Made by a program: the position numbers and the translations under genes
Shown: piece by piece, positions 17,127 to 24,775 of the stretch
Layout of the letters: the number at the start of each line of letters is the position of its first letter
Position numbering within the stretch: the first letter of the stretch is position 1
DNA from: Qipengyuania_B thermophila
Lineage (GTDB): Bacteria; Pseudomonadota; Alphaproteobacteria; Sphingomonadales; Sphingomonadaceae
Assembly (NCBI RefSeq): GCF_004153605.1
Contig: NZ_SDSI01000001.1
Location: forward strand, 310,001-374,000
Length of the DNA: 64,000 nt
Reading direction: 5' to 3'
Notes under the pieces: model-generated
What the model was told of the DNA's origin: nothing
Database searches by the model: none
The model's input: only the letters and a program-made list of their open reading frames with translations

Positions 17127-19217
17127 TCATTCGGCAGCGATCGCGTAAGCGCCGTCCTCGTTTTCGAGGAAGGCAGGCAGAGCATCGCTGTCCATGTCGC
17201 CGGGCTCTGCTTCGCAGGCTGGCGGCGTGCGGAGCGGCTCGGGCAGCCATTGGGCGTCCTCGAGCAGACGTTCGGCCTCGCGCGCCATGTCTGCCTTTTT
17301 GAGGTGATCGATCATGCCTGCGAACTGCTCGCCGCGCGCTTCGGTGACGTCGGCGAGAATCCGCGGCTTGGTGACGCTCCGGAAGTAGCCGTCGACGGTC
17401 GGTCGCCAGCCTGCGGCTACAGGATCAAGACCAACGGCCCGCGCGAGGACGTGGCTATGGGCAAGACGGCGCTCGATGCTGTGCTTCGATACACGGCCAT
17501 TGTCGTACTTGGGCACAATCTCGCACTGGGCATTCACGCTGCGCGAAGCACAATGAGCGAACAAGGCCGCCTGCTCGTCGCCGTTGAGGGCGAGCAACGC
17601 ATCCCACAGATCAGCGTCTGACTCGGGAAGCCGCTCCTCCCAGTAACGGGCGCGCTCGGCGAGGCTGCGGGCAGGCGCGCTGTCACGCAGGCCGGAGGGC
17701 GGATTGGCGAAGCTCACGTCCTGTACAGTAAGCTGGAGGCAGCTTTCCCGGCTCGCGAAATAGCAGGTCTGCAGAACCAGTGCATGCAGCACCGCCGCGA
17801 ACGCGGTTGCCGGATTCTGCGCCAGCGCATCCTGCAAGGCGAGTGTGCGCCAGGCGGTCAGATCGGCAACGAGACGATCCGGCAGCGGCTTGAGCCCCTC
17901 GTCGGCTTCCTCGTCATCCTCGCCCCCAGTGCGGCCATCGTCATCCGTGCCGACAGGTCTGGCGCTGCCCGTGTCGCCGTTAACCGATACCAGCTCGTGC
18001 TCAGTGCCATCCGGTACCGGATCTGCTGCCGGCTCGTCTTCGGGACGGACATAGCCGCGTTCGACACATAGGGAGCCGTCGCGCTCGATCGAAACAAAGA
18101 CGCCAGCGATTGCCACATCGGCGGGTTCGAAAACCAGCGGTCGATCCGCGAGTTTGCCGATCTCAGCGTTGATGGCGTCGAGCCGGTCATAGACGTCCTG
18201 CGGCACATCATGCTCGTCCGCCCATTGCGCTTCGATCTCTTCCGATTCCCCTTGCAGCGCGACAAAGCGTGCTTGCTCAGCCTCGGTCATGGCGACTTCG
18301 GTCCCGCTGATTTCGCGATGGCCGTTGGTGACCGCCCAGGGCATGTCGACGGCCGTCGCCACCCACTTCCAGCCTTCGGCGGCGATGTCTTCCCCCGCCC
18401 GGCGCAGCTTTTCTGCAACGAGCGTGTCGAGCAATCCCGGGTCCGTCAGCCAGCCTCCATCGTCGTCCTCGAACAGGTCGCGCATGACCCCGCCGCCAGC
18501 AGCGACATAGGTGTCGATGGTGACGAAGCGGACCCGCTTGTCGGCAACCCGCACGCTGTTTTCGGTGAGGCGCTGCCGAATATAGGCCGCCGACTTGTTG
18601 TAGCTATGGGCCAGCATCTCCCACACCTGCTCCTGGCGGGCATGGTCGTCCGACACGGTGAACGCCATCAACTGTTCGAGGGTCATGCCGTCATCGGCAT
18701 AGATTTCGCACAGACGCGGCGAGACCGATGCCAGTTTGAGGCGCTGGCGCACCACGGCGGGCGTCACGCCGAAGTGGGAGGCGATGTCCTCGACCGCGCT
18801 GCCTTTATCGACCATGGCCTGCATGGCGCGAAACTGGTCGAGGGGATGGAGCTGCTCGCGCACCGCATTTTCCGCATAGCTGTCCTCCTCGGCAGATATG
18901 TCGGTAGTGGCCGCCTTGACGATGCAGGGTACGAGAGCGGTGCTTGCCAACCGCCTTTGCTTCACCAGCAGTTCGAGCGCACGGTAACGCCGGCCGCCGG
19001 CCGGAACCTCGAACATGCCGGTTTCGGCACCATTCCCGTCCAGAACAGGCCGGACATTGAGGCTTTGCAGAAGAGTGCGCCGGGCGATGTCTTCGGCAAG
19101 CTCGGGAATGGATACCCCCGCCTTGATCCGGCGGACGTTGGACTGGGACAGGACCAGCTTGTCGAACGGGATGTCGCGCGACGGGCTGAGGGTGATTTTC
19201 GCAGGCTGTTTGCCCAT
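17127..19217 (-). CDS. parB: Large ParB-family partition protein
   Basis: A 696-residue ParB/RepB/Spo0J-family protein of the long ICE type. The N-terminal domain has VPAGGRRYRALELLV and SYAENAVREQLHPLDQFRAM, the two nucleotide and parS-clamp boxes; the HTH is EDIASHFGVTPAVVRQRLKL. The C-terminal 400 residues are acidic and ICE-specific. ATG at 19217 was taken because homology and a GGAG ribosome-binding site coincide. It would help maintain the excised circle or organise transfer genes. No ParA gene is present in the window. Confidence 0.88.
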   Translation of the reverse strand: MGKQPAKITLSPSRDIPFDKLVLSQSNVRRIKAGVSIPELAEDIARRTLLQSLNVRPVLDGNGAETGMFEVPAGGRRYRALELLVKQRRLASTALVPCIVKAATTDISAEEDSYAENAVREQLHPLDQFRAMQAMVDKGSAVEDIASHFGVTPAVVRQRLKLASVSPRLCEIYADDGMTLEQLMAFTVSDDHARQEQVWEMLAHSYNKSAAYIRQRLTENSVRVADKRVRFVTIDTYVAAGGGVMRDLFEDDDGGWLTDPGLLDTLVAEKLRRAGEDIAAEGWKWVATAVDMPWAVTNGHREISGTEVAMTEAEQARFVALQGESEEIEAQWADEHDVPQDVYDRLDAINAEIGKLADRPLVFEPADVAIAGVFVSIERDGSLCVERGYVRPEDEPAADPVPDGTEHELVSVNGDTGSARPVGTDDDGRTGGEDDEEADEGLKPLPDRLVADLTAWRTLALQDALAQNPATAFAAVLHALVLQTCYFASRESCLQLTVQDVSFANPPSGLRDSAPARSLAERARYWEERLPESDADLWDALLALNGDEQAALFAHCASRSVNAQCEIVPKYDNGRVSKHSIERRLAHSHVLARAVGLDPVAAGWRPTVDGYFRSVTKPRILADVTEARGEQFAGMIDHLKKADMAREAERLLEDAQWLPEPLRTPPACEAEPGDMDSDALPAFLENEDGAYAIAAE

Positions 19218-19336
19218 GTGGTTTCTCCATGACAGGCCGCCGCGAGACTCTCTCCCGGCTCCCGGGCCCATCACGAATTTCCCGGCCCTCCTCTTCCTCT
19301 GGCCCGCCGCGAGCGGGGCCGTGCGCAGCCGCGGGG

Positions 19337-20326
19337 TCACGCCACCGCCCTCGAGGTGGGAGCACCTCCCGCATCAGGCTCGTCTGGCTCCCCGGGATCG
19401 TTGGCGGCTTTTCCGCTCGCAGCCGACGGGCCATGCTCGAGCAAGTAGTTGGCCGCCTTTGATGCGGCGCTGGCGGCACGGAGAATGGCGCGATTGTCCT
19501 CACGGATAATCTCGAGCCACGACCCGATATAGTCAGCGTGACGGACGGTTGGGGTGATCCCCAGCGCGGCGCAGACAAAGGCACCGGTCATCTCCGCGAC
19601 CAACTCCTCGCGCCCATAGTCCTTCGATCCGAATGCACCAGTCTGGTCACGATCAAGGCGGCTGCGATGCCCGGTCCAGTGCCCCAGCTCGTGAAAGGCT
19701 GTGCGATGCCAATTGACGGGGTCGTGAAAATCGTCCGGCCGGGGCACGGCCACGAAATCGTGTGCCGGGCTGTAATAGGCCGATGCGCCACCGATCCGGA
19801 AATCTGCACCCGTTGCGCGGATAAGAGCATCCGCCTGCGGCAAGATCAGACCGGCAGGTACGGGCGGTGGCGGTACGCAGACATGTTCGGGCAGTCCTTC
19901 GCACTGATCGACCGAAAACACCGTGAAGGTACGCAGGAACGGGATACCCCCGACCGGCTCGCGTTCCTCGGTGGCGGCTCGGCGTTGCTCTTCGCCGGGC
20001 ACGAACCGGCGCGTGTAGATGATCGGCACGCCGTGCTCGCCGCGCCGTACCGTACCGCCGAGCATCGATGCTTGCCGGAAAGTGAGAAAGGCGTGGCCCG
20101 AATATCCGTTGGAGACTATCGCATCCCACAAGGTCAGGATATTGATACCGCTGTAGGCCCGCTGGCTGACGGCATTGTGCGGCATGCCGACGCCCGTCTG
20201 GGCACTGGTCCACGGCTGGACCCAAGGCACTCGACCAGCTTCGAGGTCGGCAATGATCCGGTCGGTGATCTGTTGGTAGAGGTTGGCGCGTCCGTTGGGC
20301 GAGCGCGGTTTGGTTCGAGATGCCAT
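19337..20326 (-). CDS. ardC: ArdC-like antirestriction protein
   Basis: A 329-residue ArdC-type protein. The N-terminal ssDNA-binding domain runs from LYQQITDRIIADLEAGRVPW to about residue 130 (YSGHAFLTFRQASMLGG). The C-terminal zincin-like metallopeptidase domain has the HELGH motif in RTAFHELGHWTGHRSRLDR and a downstream glutamate in EELVAEMTGAFVCAALG. ArdC proteins bind single-stranded DNA and protect incoming conjugative DNA from restriction. ATG at 20326 with GGAG upstream is used. It lies just downstream of the defence hotspot. Confidence 0.88.
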   Translation of the reverse strand: MASRTKPRSPNGRANLYQQITDRIIADLEAGRVPWVQPWTSAQTGVGMPHNAVSQRAYSGINILTLWDAIVSNGYSGHAFLTFRQASMLGGTVRRGEHGVPIIYTRRFVPGEEQRRAATEEREPVGGIPFLRTFTVFSVDQCEGLPEHVCVPPPPVPAGLILPQADALIRATGADFRIGGASAYYSPAHDFVAVPRPDDFHDPVNWHRTAFHELGHWTGHRSRLDRDQTGAFGSKDYGREELVAEMTGAFVCAALGITPTVRHADYIGSWLEIIREDNRAILRAASAASKAANYLLEHGPSAASGKAANDPGEPDEPDAGGAPTSRAVA

Positions 20327-20420
20327 CGCATGAAGCTCCGCGACGGACCGCGACAAGCCTCTCTCGCCGCTCTTCATCCGTCACGGACTGATGGAGGCAC
20401 TCTCACTCTGGCGGGGCGTT

Positions 20421-20493
20421 GCGGGGCAGCCGCCCCGCTCGAAGGGGTCCGTCAAGACCGGAACGGGCATGGCGGCAGGGGAAGGCCTTCCCC
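20421..20493 (-). terminator. Two hairpins after the CBASS remnant
   Basis: Directly after the E2-like gene on the minus strand lie a perfect 16-base palindrome (GGGGAAGGCCTTCCCC, 20478-20493) and a second stem-loop (GCGGGGC AGCC GCCCCGC, 20421-20438). They probably end transcription of the defence operon before the ArdC gene, and they mark its downstream end: no effector gene follows. Confidence 0.5.
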
Positions 20494-20501
20494 AACGCTA
20501 G

Positions 20502-21176
20502 CTAGAAGCCTGCCTTGAACAACTCGCCTTTGCGTGGCTGCAATCGTACCAGCATGGCGCGCGCAAGATGCGGCGGAATGCGGTGATGCATCGACCACAG
20601 GTCGGTATCGTGGCAGTCGCGCAGGCGCCTGGTGCTGCCGCAGGGACAGGGCCAATGCCCCCTCGGCCGCGGCAGTCTCAATATCCGCAGGTAATAGAGA
20701 ATGTCCTTGCGCCGGTTCGCAATGCCAAGCGCATCGGCATAGGCCTCCTCCATACCCTCCATCCCATGCGCTCGTTCACCGAATGGCCAGCTGCCGGTCT
20801 TCTCAAACCAGAACTGACCCAGAAAATACTCACGCAGAGGTCCGCCGAGATAGGCCGCAATGCCGGTGTCGGCTGCTGTCGCCAACCAGTTTTCCCAGAC
20901 CGTCACGCAGCAATCGCCATCACCGTTGATGTGGTGATCGGGGTCGCGCTTGATGCGCCCGCCGGTCTCGAACACGCGCGGTTCGATGCGCGGATAGGCG
21001 TGGGTCAGCTCGATTCTTACAGCGTAGCGCGCCAGTGGACCTGCCGGATCACATACGGCACTGCCGGCTGTGACGACGAACGTCCCTTCAACGACGATCT
21101 TGCCGTCTATCTCCGTTGCCCGGAAACCGGGCTGTTCAAACGCGATCGCGGCTTGAACCTCGAGCAAAGTGAGCAA
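20502..21176 (-). CDS. Stand-alone E2-like protein (CBASS-associated)
   Basis: About 224 residues. The core AYPRIEPRVFETGGRIKRDP then HHINGDGDCCVTVWENW has the arrangement of an E2 ubiquitin-conjugating fold: the YPxxPP-like strand, a conserved histidine, and the candidate catalytic cysteine in GDCCV. A C-terminal CPCGSTRRLRDCH looks like a SEC-C zinc motif. In type II (short) CBASS loci a single E2-like protein acts on the adjacent CD-NTase; here the neighbour is a CD-NTase fragment. The TTG at 21176 is preferred because GAGG precedes it and it falls 10 bases after the CD-NTase stop; ATGs near 21266 are alternatives. It looks intact although its partner is not. Confidence 0.68.
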   Translation of the reverse strand: MLTLLEVQAAIAFEQPGFRATEIDGKIVVEGTFVVTAGSAVCDPAGPLARYAVRIELTHAYPRIEPRVFETGGRIKRDPDHHINGDGDCCVTVWENWLATAADTGIAAYLGGPLREYFLGQFWFEKTGSWPFGERAHGMEGMEEAYADALGIANRRKDILYYLRILRLPRPRGHWPCPCGSTRRLRDCHDTDLWSMHHRIPPHLARAMLVRLQPRKGELFKAGF

Positions 21177-21186
21177 AGTGGCCGCC

Positions 21187-21749
21187 TCAGCGCACCCAGG
21201 GGCGGGACTGGGATCCGCTGCTCTGGATCGCGTCAACCGCGTGGCGGGCACGCTCGAGTTCGGCATCATGGCCGCCCCCCAGAAGCAGTGCAGGAGCCCC
21301 GATGGCACCATCGTCCGGCATAACGCTGTTGAGCGCGCGCTTTACCAGGGCGGGACCGAGCCGCCGCTCCAGTTCGTCCGGAATGGTATCGTAGGGGCTG
21401 GCGCGCAGATACTGCGCGAAATCCTGCCGGGCCTGTGCGAGCCAGCGGAAGAAGTTGTCGCGCTTGCACGGCTCTTCCGGCCATTTGTCGGCGAAGTTCT
21501 CGGCCGGATTAACGGGGTTGGAGACCCAGGCAATGCCGTCACGCTCCTCGATGTAACGATCCATGTTCATCAAGATGGACTGCAGCGCTGCCGACAGCGA
21601 GGCTTCCTCGTTATAGGCATGGGCCGCGAGCGTCGTGATGATGATCGAGATGGGCTTGTGTTCGCCGTCTTCGGCAAACATGCAGTCGCGGTGACGCTTG
21701 AGAAGCTGGATGGCCTGCTGAAGCGGCGTGCGCACCTTGTAATCCGGGA
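21187..21749 (-). pseudogene. CD-NTase (cGAS/DncV-like) 3' fragment
   Basis: The last ~187 residues of a SMODS/CD-NTase nucleotidyltransferase: PDYKVRTPLQQAIQLLKRHR, then ISIIITTLAAHAYNEE and IAWVSNPVNPAENFADKW, which is the helical C-terminal half of CBASS synthases. The N-terminal catalytic half with the GS and D-x-D residues is missing. The reading frame is cut at PDYK exactly where the IS3-family end begins at 21750. The gene cannot make cyclic nucleotides. I found no N-terminal remainder beyond the IS at 24603-24719, so a deletion probably accompanied or followed the insertion. Confidence 0.72.
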
Positions 21750-22093
21750 TGCTCCCCGTCAGCACCAATGGCACAGATTTGAGGTTGTGATTTAAGGAGG
21801 ATTTGGGCTTCTTCGTAGTGACGAAGGAACGAATCTATGGACGCCTCCCGCGCAAGGCAATTTCTCGATGTTGCTCCGGCATTGGATGCGTGAATCTATC
21901 CGGCCTTTTGATCGGGGCAGACTTGCCCCTGGCCATGATGGGAATCCGCTCGTTTCATTGCCTTTTAAGATGAGCGGCCTCGAAGGCCATCGTTCCTTGC
22001 AGGCTGTGAAGCGGCGGTCCGTGCCGTTACACCATCAAGTCTTCCACCTCGCATTCGTAATTTCTGATCAGACTGCGGCCCGCATCCGGACGG
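21750..22093. other. IS ends and non-coding region of the IS110-type element
   Basis: This 344-base stretch holds the IS3 left end, then one arm of an outer inverted repeat (21796-21814, 18 of 19 bases matching 23164-23182), then the left subterminal repeat of the IS110-type element (21837-21851). The roughly 240 bases from there to the transposase stop have no gene. In IS1111-group elements the guide (bridge/seek) RNA is encoded in this position, downstream of the transposase gene. Confidence 0.45.
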
Positions 22094-23163
22094 TCAGGCC
22101 ATTTTGTAGTTATCGCCGCTTCGCAACATCGCCCAGGCTATGCGAGCAGTCTTATTCGCCATCGCGACGAGTGTCTTGTTGTGGCCTGCCCTCGATTGCA
22201 GTTCCTGCGCCCATTTTGAACGTCGGTCGTCATGCTTGGCGACCCGCAGCAACGCAGATCGTGCACCATGTATTAGCTGGCGCCTTAGGTAATGATTGGC
22301 TCTGTTCCCGATACCACCGAGCCTTGGCTTTCCACCGGTCGTGTATTGGCGCGGAACCAGTCCAATCCAGGCGGAAAGGGCTCGGCCCGATGCGAAGTGT
22401 CGGCCATCATCAATTGCGGCGACTAGAGCGGTTGCGACAATCGGTCCCACTCCGGGTAGCGTAGTCAGGCGTTTGCAACGCTCATCCTCCCGGCAAATCT
22501 CAGCCAGCATGTCATCGAGAGCTGAGACTCTGGCATCCAGGCTGCGATACTCCTCGGCCAGCTTCAGGAACAGATTCTTCGACAGTTCCGACAGTTCGGC
22601 AGTCTCGACCATCTTGTCGATCTGCAGCCGGAATCGGGATGCACCTACCGGCATGACGACACCATATTCGGCCAAAAGACCACGAGTGTGATTGATCAGC
22701 GCGGTGCGCTGCACGATCAGTCTGTCGCGTGTTCGGTGTAGAGCTTGCAGATCCTGCTGCTCGACACTCTTCAACGGCACGAACCGCATCGTCGGCCTGT
22801 TGGCAGCTTCGAAAATGGCTTCGGCATCGACTGCATCATTCTTCGATCCCTTCACGAATGGCTTCACGAAGCGCGGATGGATCAGGTGCACCGTGTATCC
22901 CTGCCCCTCGAAGACCCGCCCCCAATGGTGCGAACTGGCGCAAGCCTCCATCGCGACCGATTGCGGGTGCAACTTGGTCACCGCATCGGTCAACTTTGCC
23001 CTGCTGACCTTTCGCGAAACCACTTCGCCATCGCCAGTGATCCCATAGATATGAAAGGACTGCTTGCCCAAATCGATCGCCAACATTTGCATGTGATGAA
23101 CTCCTCGCCTCGGTCGCACTGGCAATATGCTCGGCCCGATTGCGGGAGGCGTCCATCCCATAA
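21830..23163 (-). mobile_element. IS110-family (IS1111-type) insertion sequence
   Basis: Subterminal inverted repeats ATGGACGCCTCCCGC (21837-21851) and GCGGGAGGCGTCCAT (23142-23156) match perfectly over 15 bases; the exact ends lie a few bases outside them. The long non-coding stretch is on the 3' side of the transposase, as in the IS1111 group. It sits inside an inverted repeat around the start of the IS3 orfA, that is, in the loop of a hairpin-like target. Confidence 0.62.
22094..23092 (-). CDS. IS110-family transposase
   Basis: A 332-residue DEDD-type transposase. The N-terminal RuvC-like domain begins MQMLAIDLGKQSFHIYGITG and has VAMEACASSHHWGR, then KNDAVDAEAIFEAANRP. The C-terminal Transposase_20 domain carries LTTLPGVGPIVATALVAAI and SAWIGLVPRQYTTGGK with the catalytic-type serine region. 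ATG at 23092 matches the family start. The gene appears intact. Members move with a non-coding guide RNA and often target palindromic repeats. Confidence 0.88.
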   Translation of the reverse strand: MQMLAIDLGKQSFHIYGITGDGEVVSRKVSRAKLTDAVTKLHPQSVAMEACASSHHWGRVFEGQGYTVHLIHPRFVKPFVKGSKNDAVDAEAIFEAANRPTMRFVPLKSVEQQDLQALHRTRDRLIVQRTALINHTRGLLAEYGVVMPVGASRFRLQIDKMVETAELSELSKNLFLKLAEEYRSLDARVSALDDMLAEICREDERCKRLTTLPGVGPIVATALVAAIDDGRHFASGRALSAWIGLVPRQYTTGGKPRLGGIGNRANHYLRRQLIHGARSALLRVAKHDDRRSKWAQELQSRAGHNKTLVAMANKTARIAWAMLRSGDNYKMA

Positions 23164-23164
23164 G

Positions 23165-23551
23165 ATGAAGCCCAAATCCTCCAATGCAAAATCGCCGACC
23201 AAGGCCCCTGCGGAGCGGGTGGTGAAGGACATCCGGCGTGCAACCCGCCGGCACTTCTCGGCCGAAGACAAGATCCGCATCGTGCTGGATGGCCTGCGCG
23301 GCGAGGACAGCATCGCCGAGCTGTGCCGCAAGGAAGGCATTGCCCAGAGCCTGTATTACACCTGGTCGAAGGAGTTCATGGAAGCCGGCAAGCGCCGCCT
23401 GGCCGGCGACACCGCCCGTGCCGCGACCACTGGCGAGGTGCAGGATCTGCGCCGCGAAGCCCGCGCCCTGAAGGAATGCGTGGCCGACCTGACGCTCGAA
23501 AACCGTCTGCTCAAAAAAAGCATGATCGCGGATGGGGGCGACGACGAATGA
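23165..23551 (+). CDS. IS3-family transposase OrfA
   Basis: A 128-residue OrfA with an HTH (FSAEDKIRIVLDGLRGEDSI, then ELCRKEGIAQSLYYTW) and a C-terminal leucine-zipper-like coiled coil (LRREARALKECVADLTLENR). Its stop overlaps the orfB start (ATGA), so OrfB is made by coupling rather than the usual -1 frameshift. The strong AAGGAGG that would have served it lies at 21794-21800, now 1.4 kb away on the other side of the nested IS, so expression is probably reduced. Confidence 0.85.
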   Translation: MKPKSSNAKSPTKAPAERVVKDIRRATRRHFSAEDKIRIVLDGLRGEDSIAELCRKEGIAQSLYYTWSKEFMEAGKRRLAGDTARAATTGEVQDLRREARALKECVADLTLENRLLKKSMIADGGDDE

Positions 23552-24528
23552 GGTATCCCGCCTCGGAGAAGCTCGAGATCATCCGGATCGTCGAGCAGTC
23601 GCACCTGCCCGCCAAACGCACGCTGGACCAGCTCGGCATCGCCCGTCGGACCTTCTACCGCTGGTATGACCGGTTCCTCGAAGGCGGCCCGGAGGCCTTG
23701 GAGGATCGGCCGTCGGCGCCGACCCGGGTGTGGAACCGCATCGGCGATGATATCCAGGACCAGATCGTCGAGATGGCCCTGGACTACAGCGAACTGTCAC
23801 CGCGCGAGCTGGCGGTGCGGTTCACCGACGAGAAGCGCTACTTCGTGTCGGAAGCCACGGTTTACCGCCTGTTGAAGGCCCATGACCTGATCACCAGCCC
23901 GGCCTATGTCGTGATCAAGGCCGCCGATCAGTTCCACACCAAGACCACCCGGCCGAACGAGATGTGGCAAACCGACTTCACCTACTTCAAGATCATCGGG
24001 TGGGGCTGGATGTACCTGTCGACCGTGCTCGACGACTTCTCGCGCTACATCATCGCCTGGAAACTGTGCACCAACATGCGGGCCGAGGACGTCACCGACA
24101 CGCTGGACATGGCGCTGGCTGCCTCGGGCTGCGACAGCGCCACCGTGCTGCACAAACCCAGGCTGCTCAGCGATAACGGTCCCAGCTACATCGCTGGCGA
24201 ACTGGCTGAATACATCGAAGCTCAGCAGATGAGTCATGTGCGCGGTGCACCGTGCCACCCTCAGACCCAGGGCAAGATCGAGCGCTGGCACCAGACTCTG
24301 AAGAACCGCATCCTGCTGGAGAACTACTTCCTGCCCGGCGACCTCGAGGCCCAGATCGAAGCCTTCGTCGAGCACTACAACAATCAACGTTACCACGAGA
24401 GCCTGAACAACGTGACGCCCGCCGACGCCTACTTCGGCAGGGCACCAGCCATCATCAAACAGCGTGAAAGGATCAAACGACAGACCATCGAATATCGACG
24501 CTTGCAACACCGCAAGCTCGCCGCATAA
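23548..24528 (+). CDS. IS3-family transposase OrfB (DDE integrase)
   Basis: A 326-residue rve-type integrase. The DDE residues are visible: first D in NEMWQTDFTYFKI, second D in LLSDNGPSYIAGELAEYI, and E in HPQTQGKIERWHQTLKNRI. The N-terminal part has an HTH (KRTLDQLGIARRTFYRWYDR). It is complete and ends about 75 bases before the right terminal repeat. Confidence 0.9.
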   Translation: MRYPASEKLEIIRIVEQSHLPAKRTLDQLGIARRTFYRWYDRFLEGGPEALEDRPSAPTRVWNRIGDDIQDQIVEMALDYSELSPRELAVRFTDEKRYFVSEATVYRLLKAHDLITSPAYVVIKAADQFHTKTTRPNEMWQTDFTYFKIIGWGWMYLSTVLDDFSRYIIAWKLCTNMRAEDVTDTLDMALAASGCDSATVLHKPRLLSDNGPSYIAGELAEYIEAQQMSHVRGAPCHPQTQGKIERWHQTLKNRILLENYFLPGDLEAQIEAFVEHYNNQRYHESLNNVTPADAYFGRAPAIIKQRERIKRQTIEYRRLQHRKLAA

Positions 24529-24775
24529 CATCAACCCCGAGACGAGGCCCGCACTCCGCTAATTTACGCCGCGAGTTGTGCCAAATGTTCTGACGACGGA
24601 CATTGGAGAGATATCTGGGCAGCTCTCTGAACTGTAAAATCTGTGCTTAAGTCCTCGTTTCAATGCACTACATTGCTAATGGCGAATTTTTTCATTGAAC
24701 TCGAATGCTGAACTTGGCTCAATTGGCCCCAGTGCATTATTGGGACACAGATTCACGGTAGCAACGTAAGCGGCA

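Larger units (their letters stand above)
21750..24602 (+). mobile_element. IS3-family element, interrupted by IS110/IS1111-type IS
   Basis: The left end starts TGCTCCCCGTCAGCACCAAT at 21750 and the right end, read inward, starts TGTCCGTCGTCAGAACATTT at 24602; over 28 bases 18 agree, including CGTCAG and TGGCACA, and both begin with TG as IS3 ends do. Without the nested element the length is about 1.5 kb, normal for the family. No matching short target duplication is visible (left flank ends GGGA, right flank begins TTGG), consistent with a later deletion or recombination. It truncates the CD-NTase gene. Confidence 0.6.

Noticed and set aside
24603..24719. Remainder of the CD-NTase N-terminal half beyond the IS3 element
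   Set aside because: None of the frames in these 117 bases shows nucleotidyltransferase motifs, and the IS flanks share no short duplication.
24720..24725. CAATTG beside both Tn3 repeats as a target-site duplication
   Set aside because: CAATTG is palindromic and the spacing to the conserved repeat differs by one base between ends, so a true duplication cannot be told from part of the repeat.
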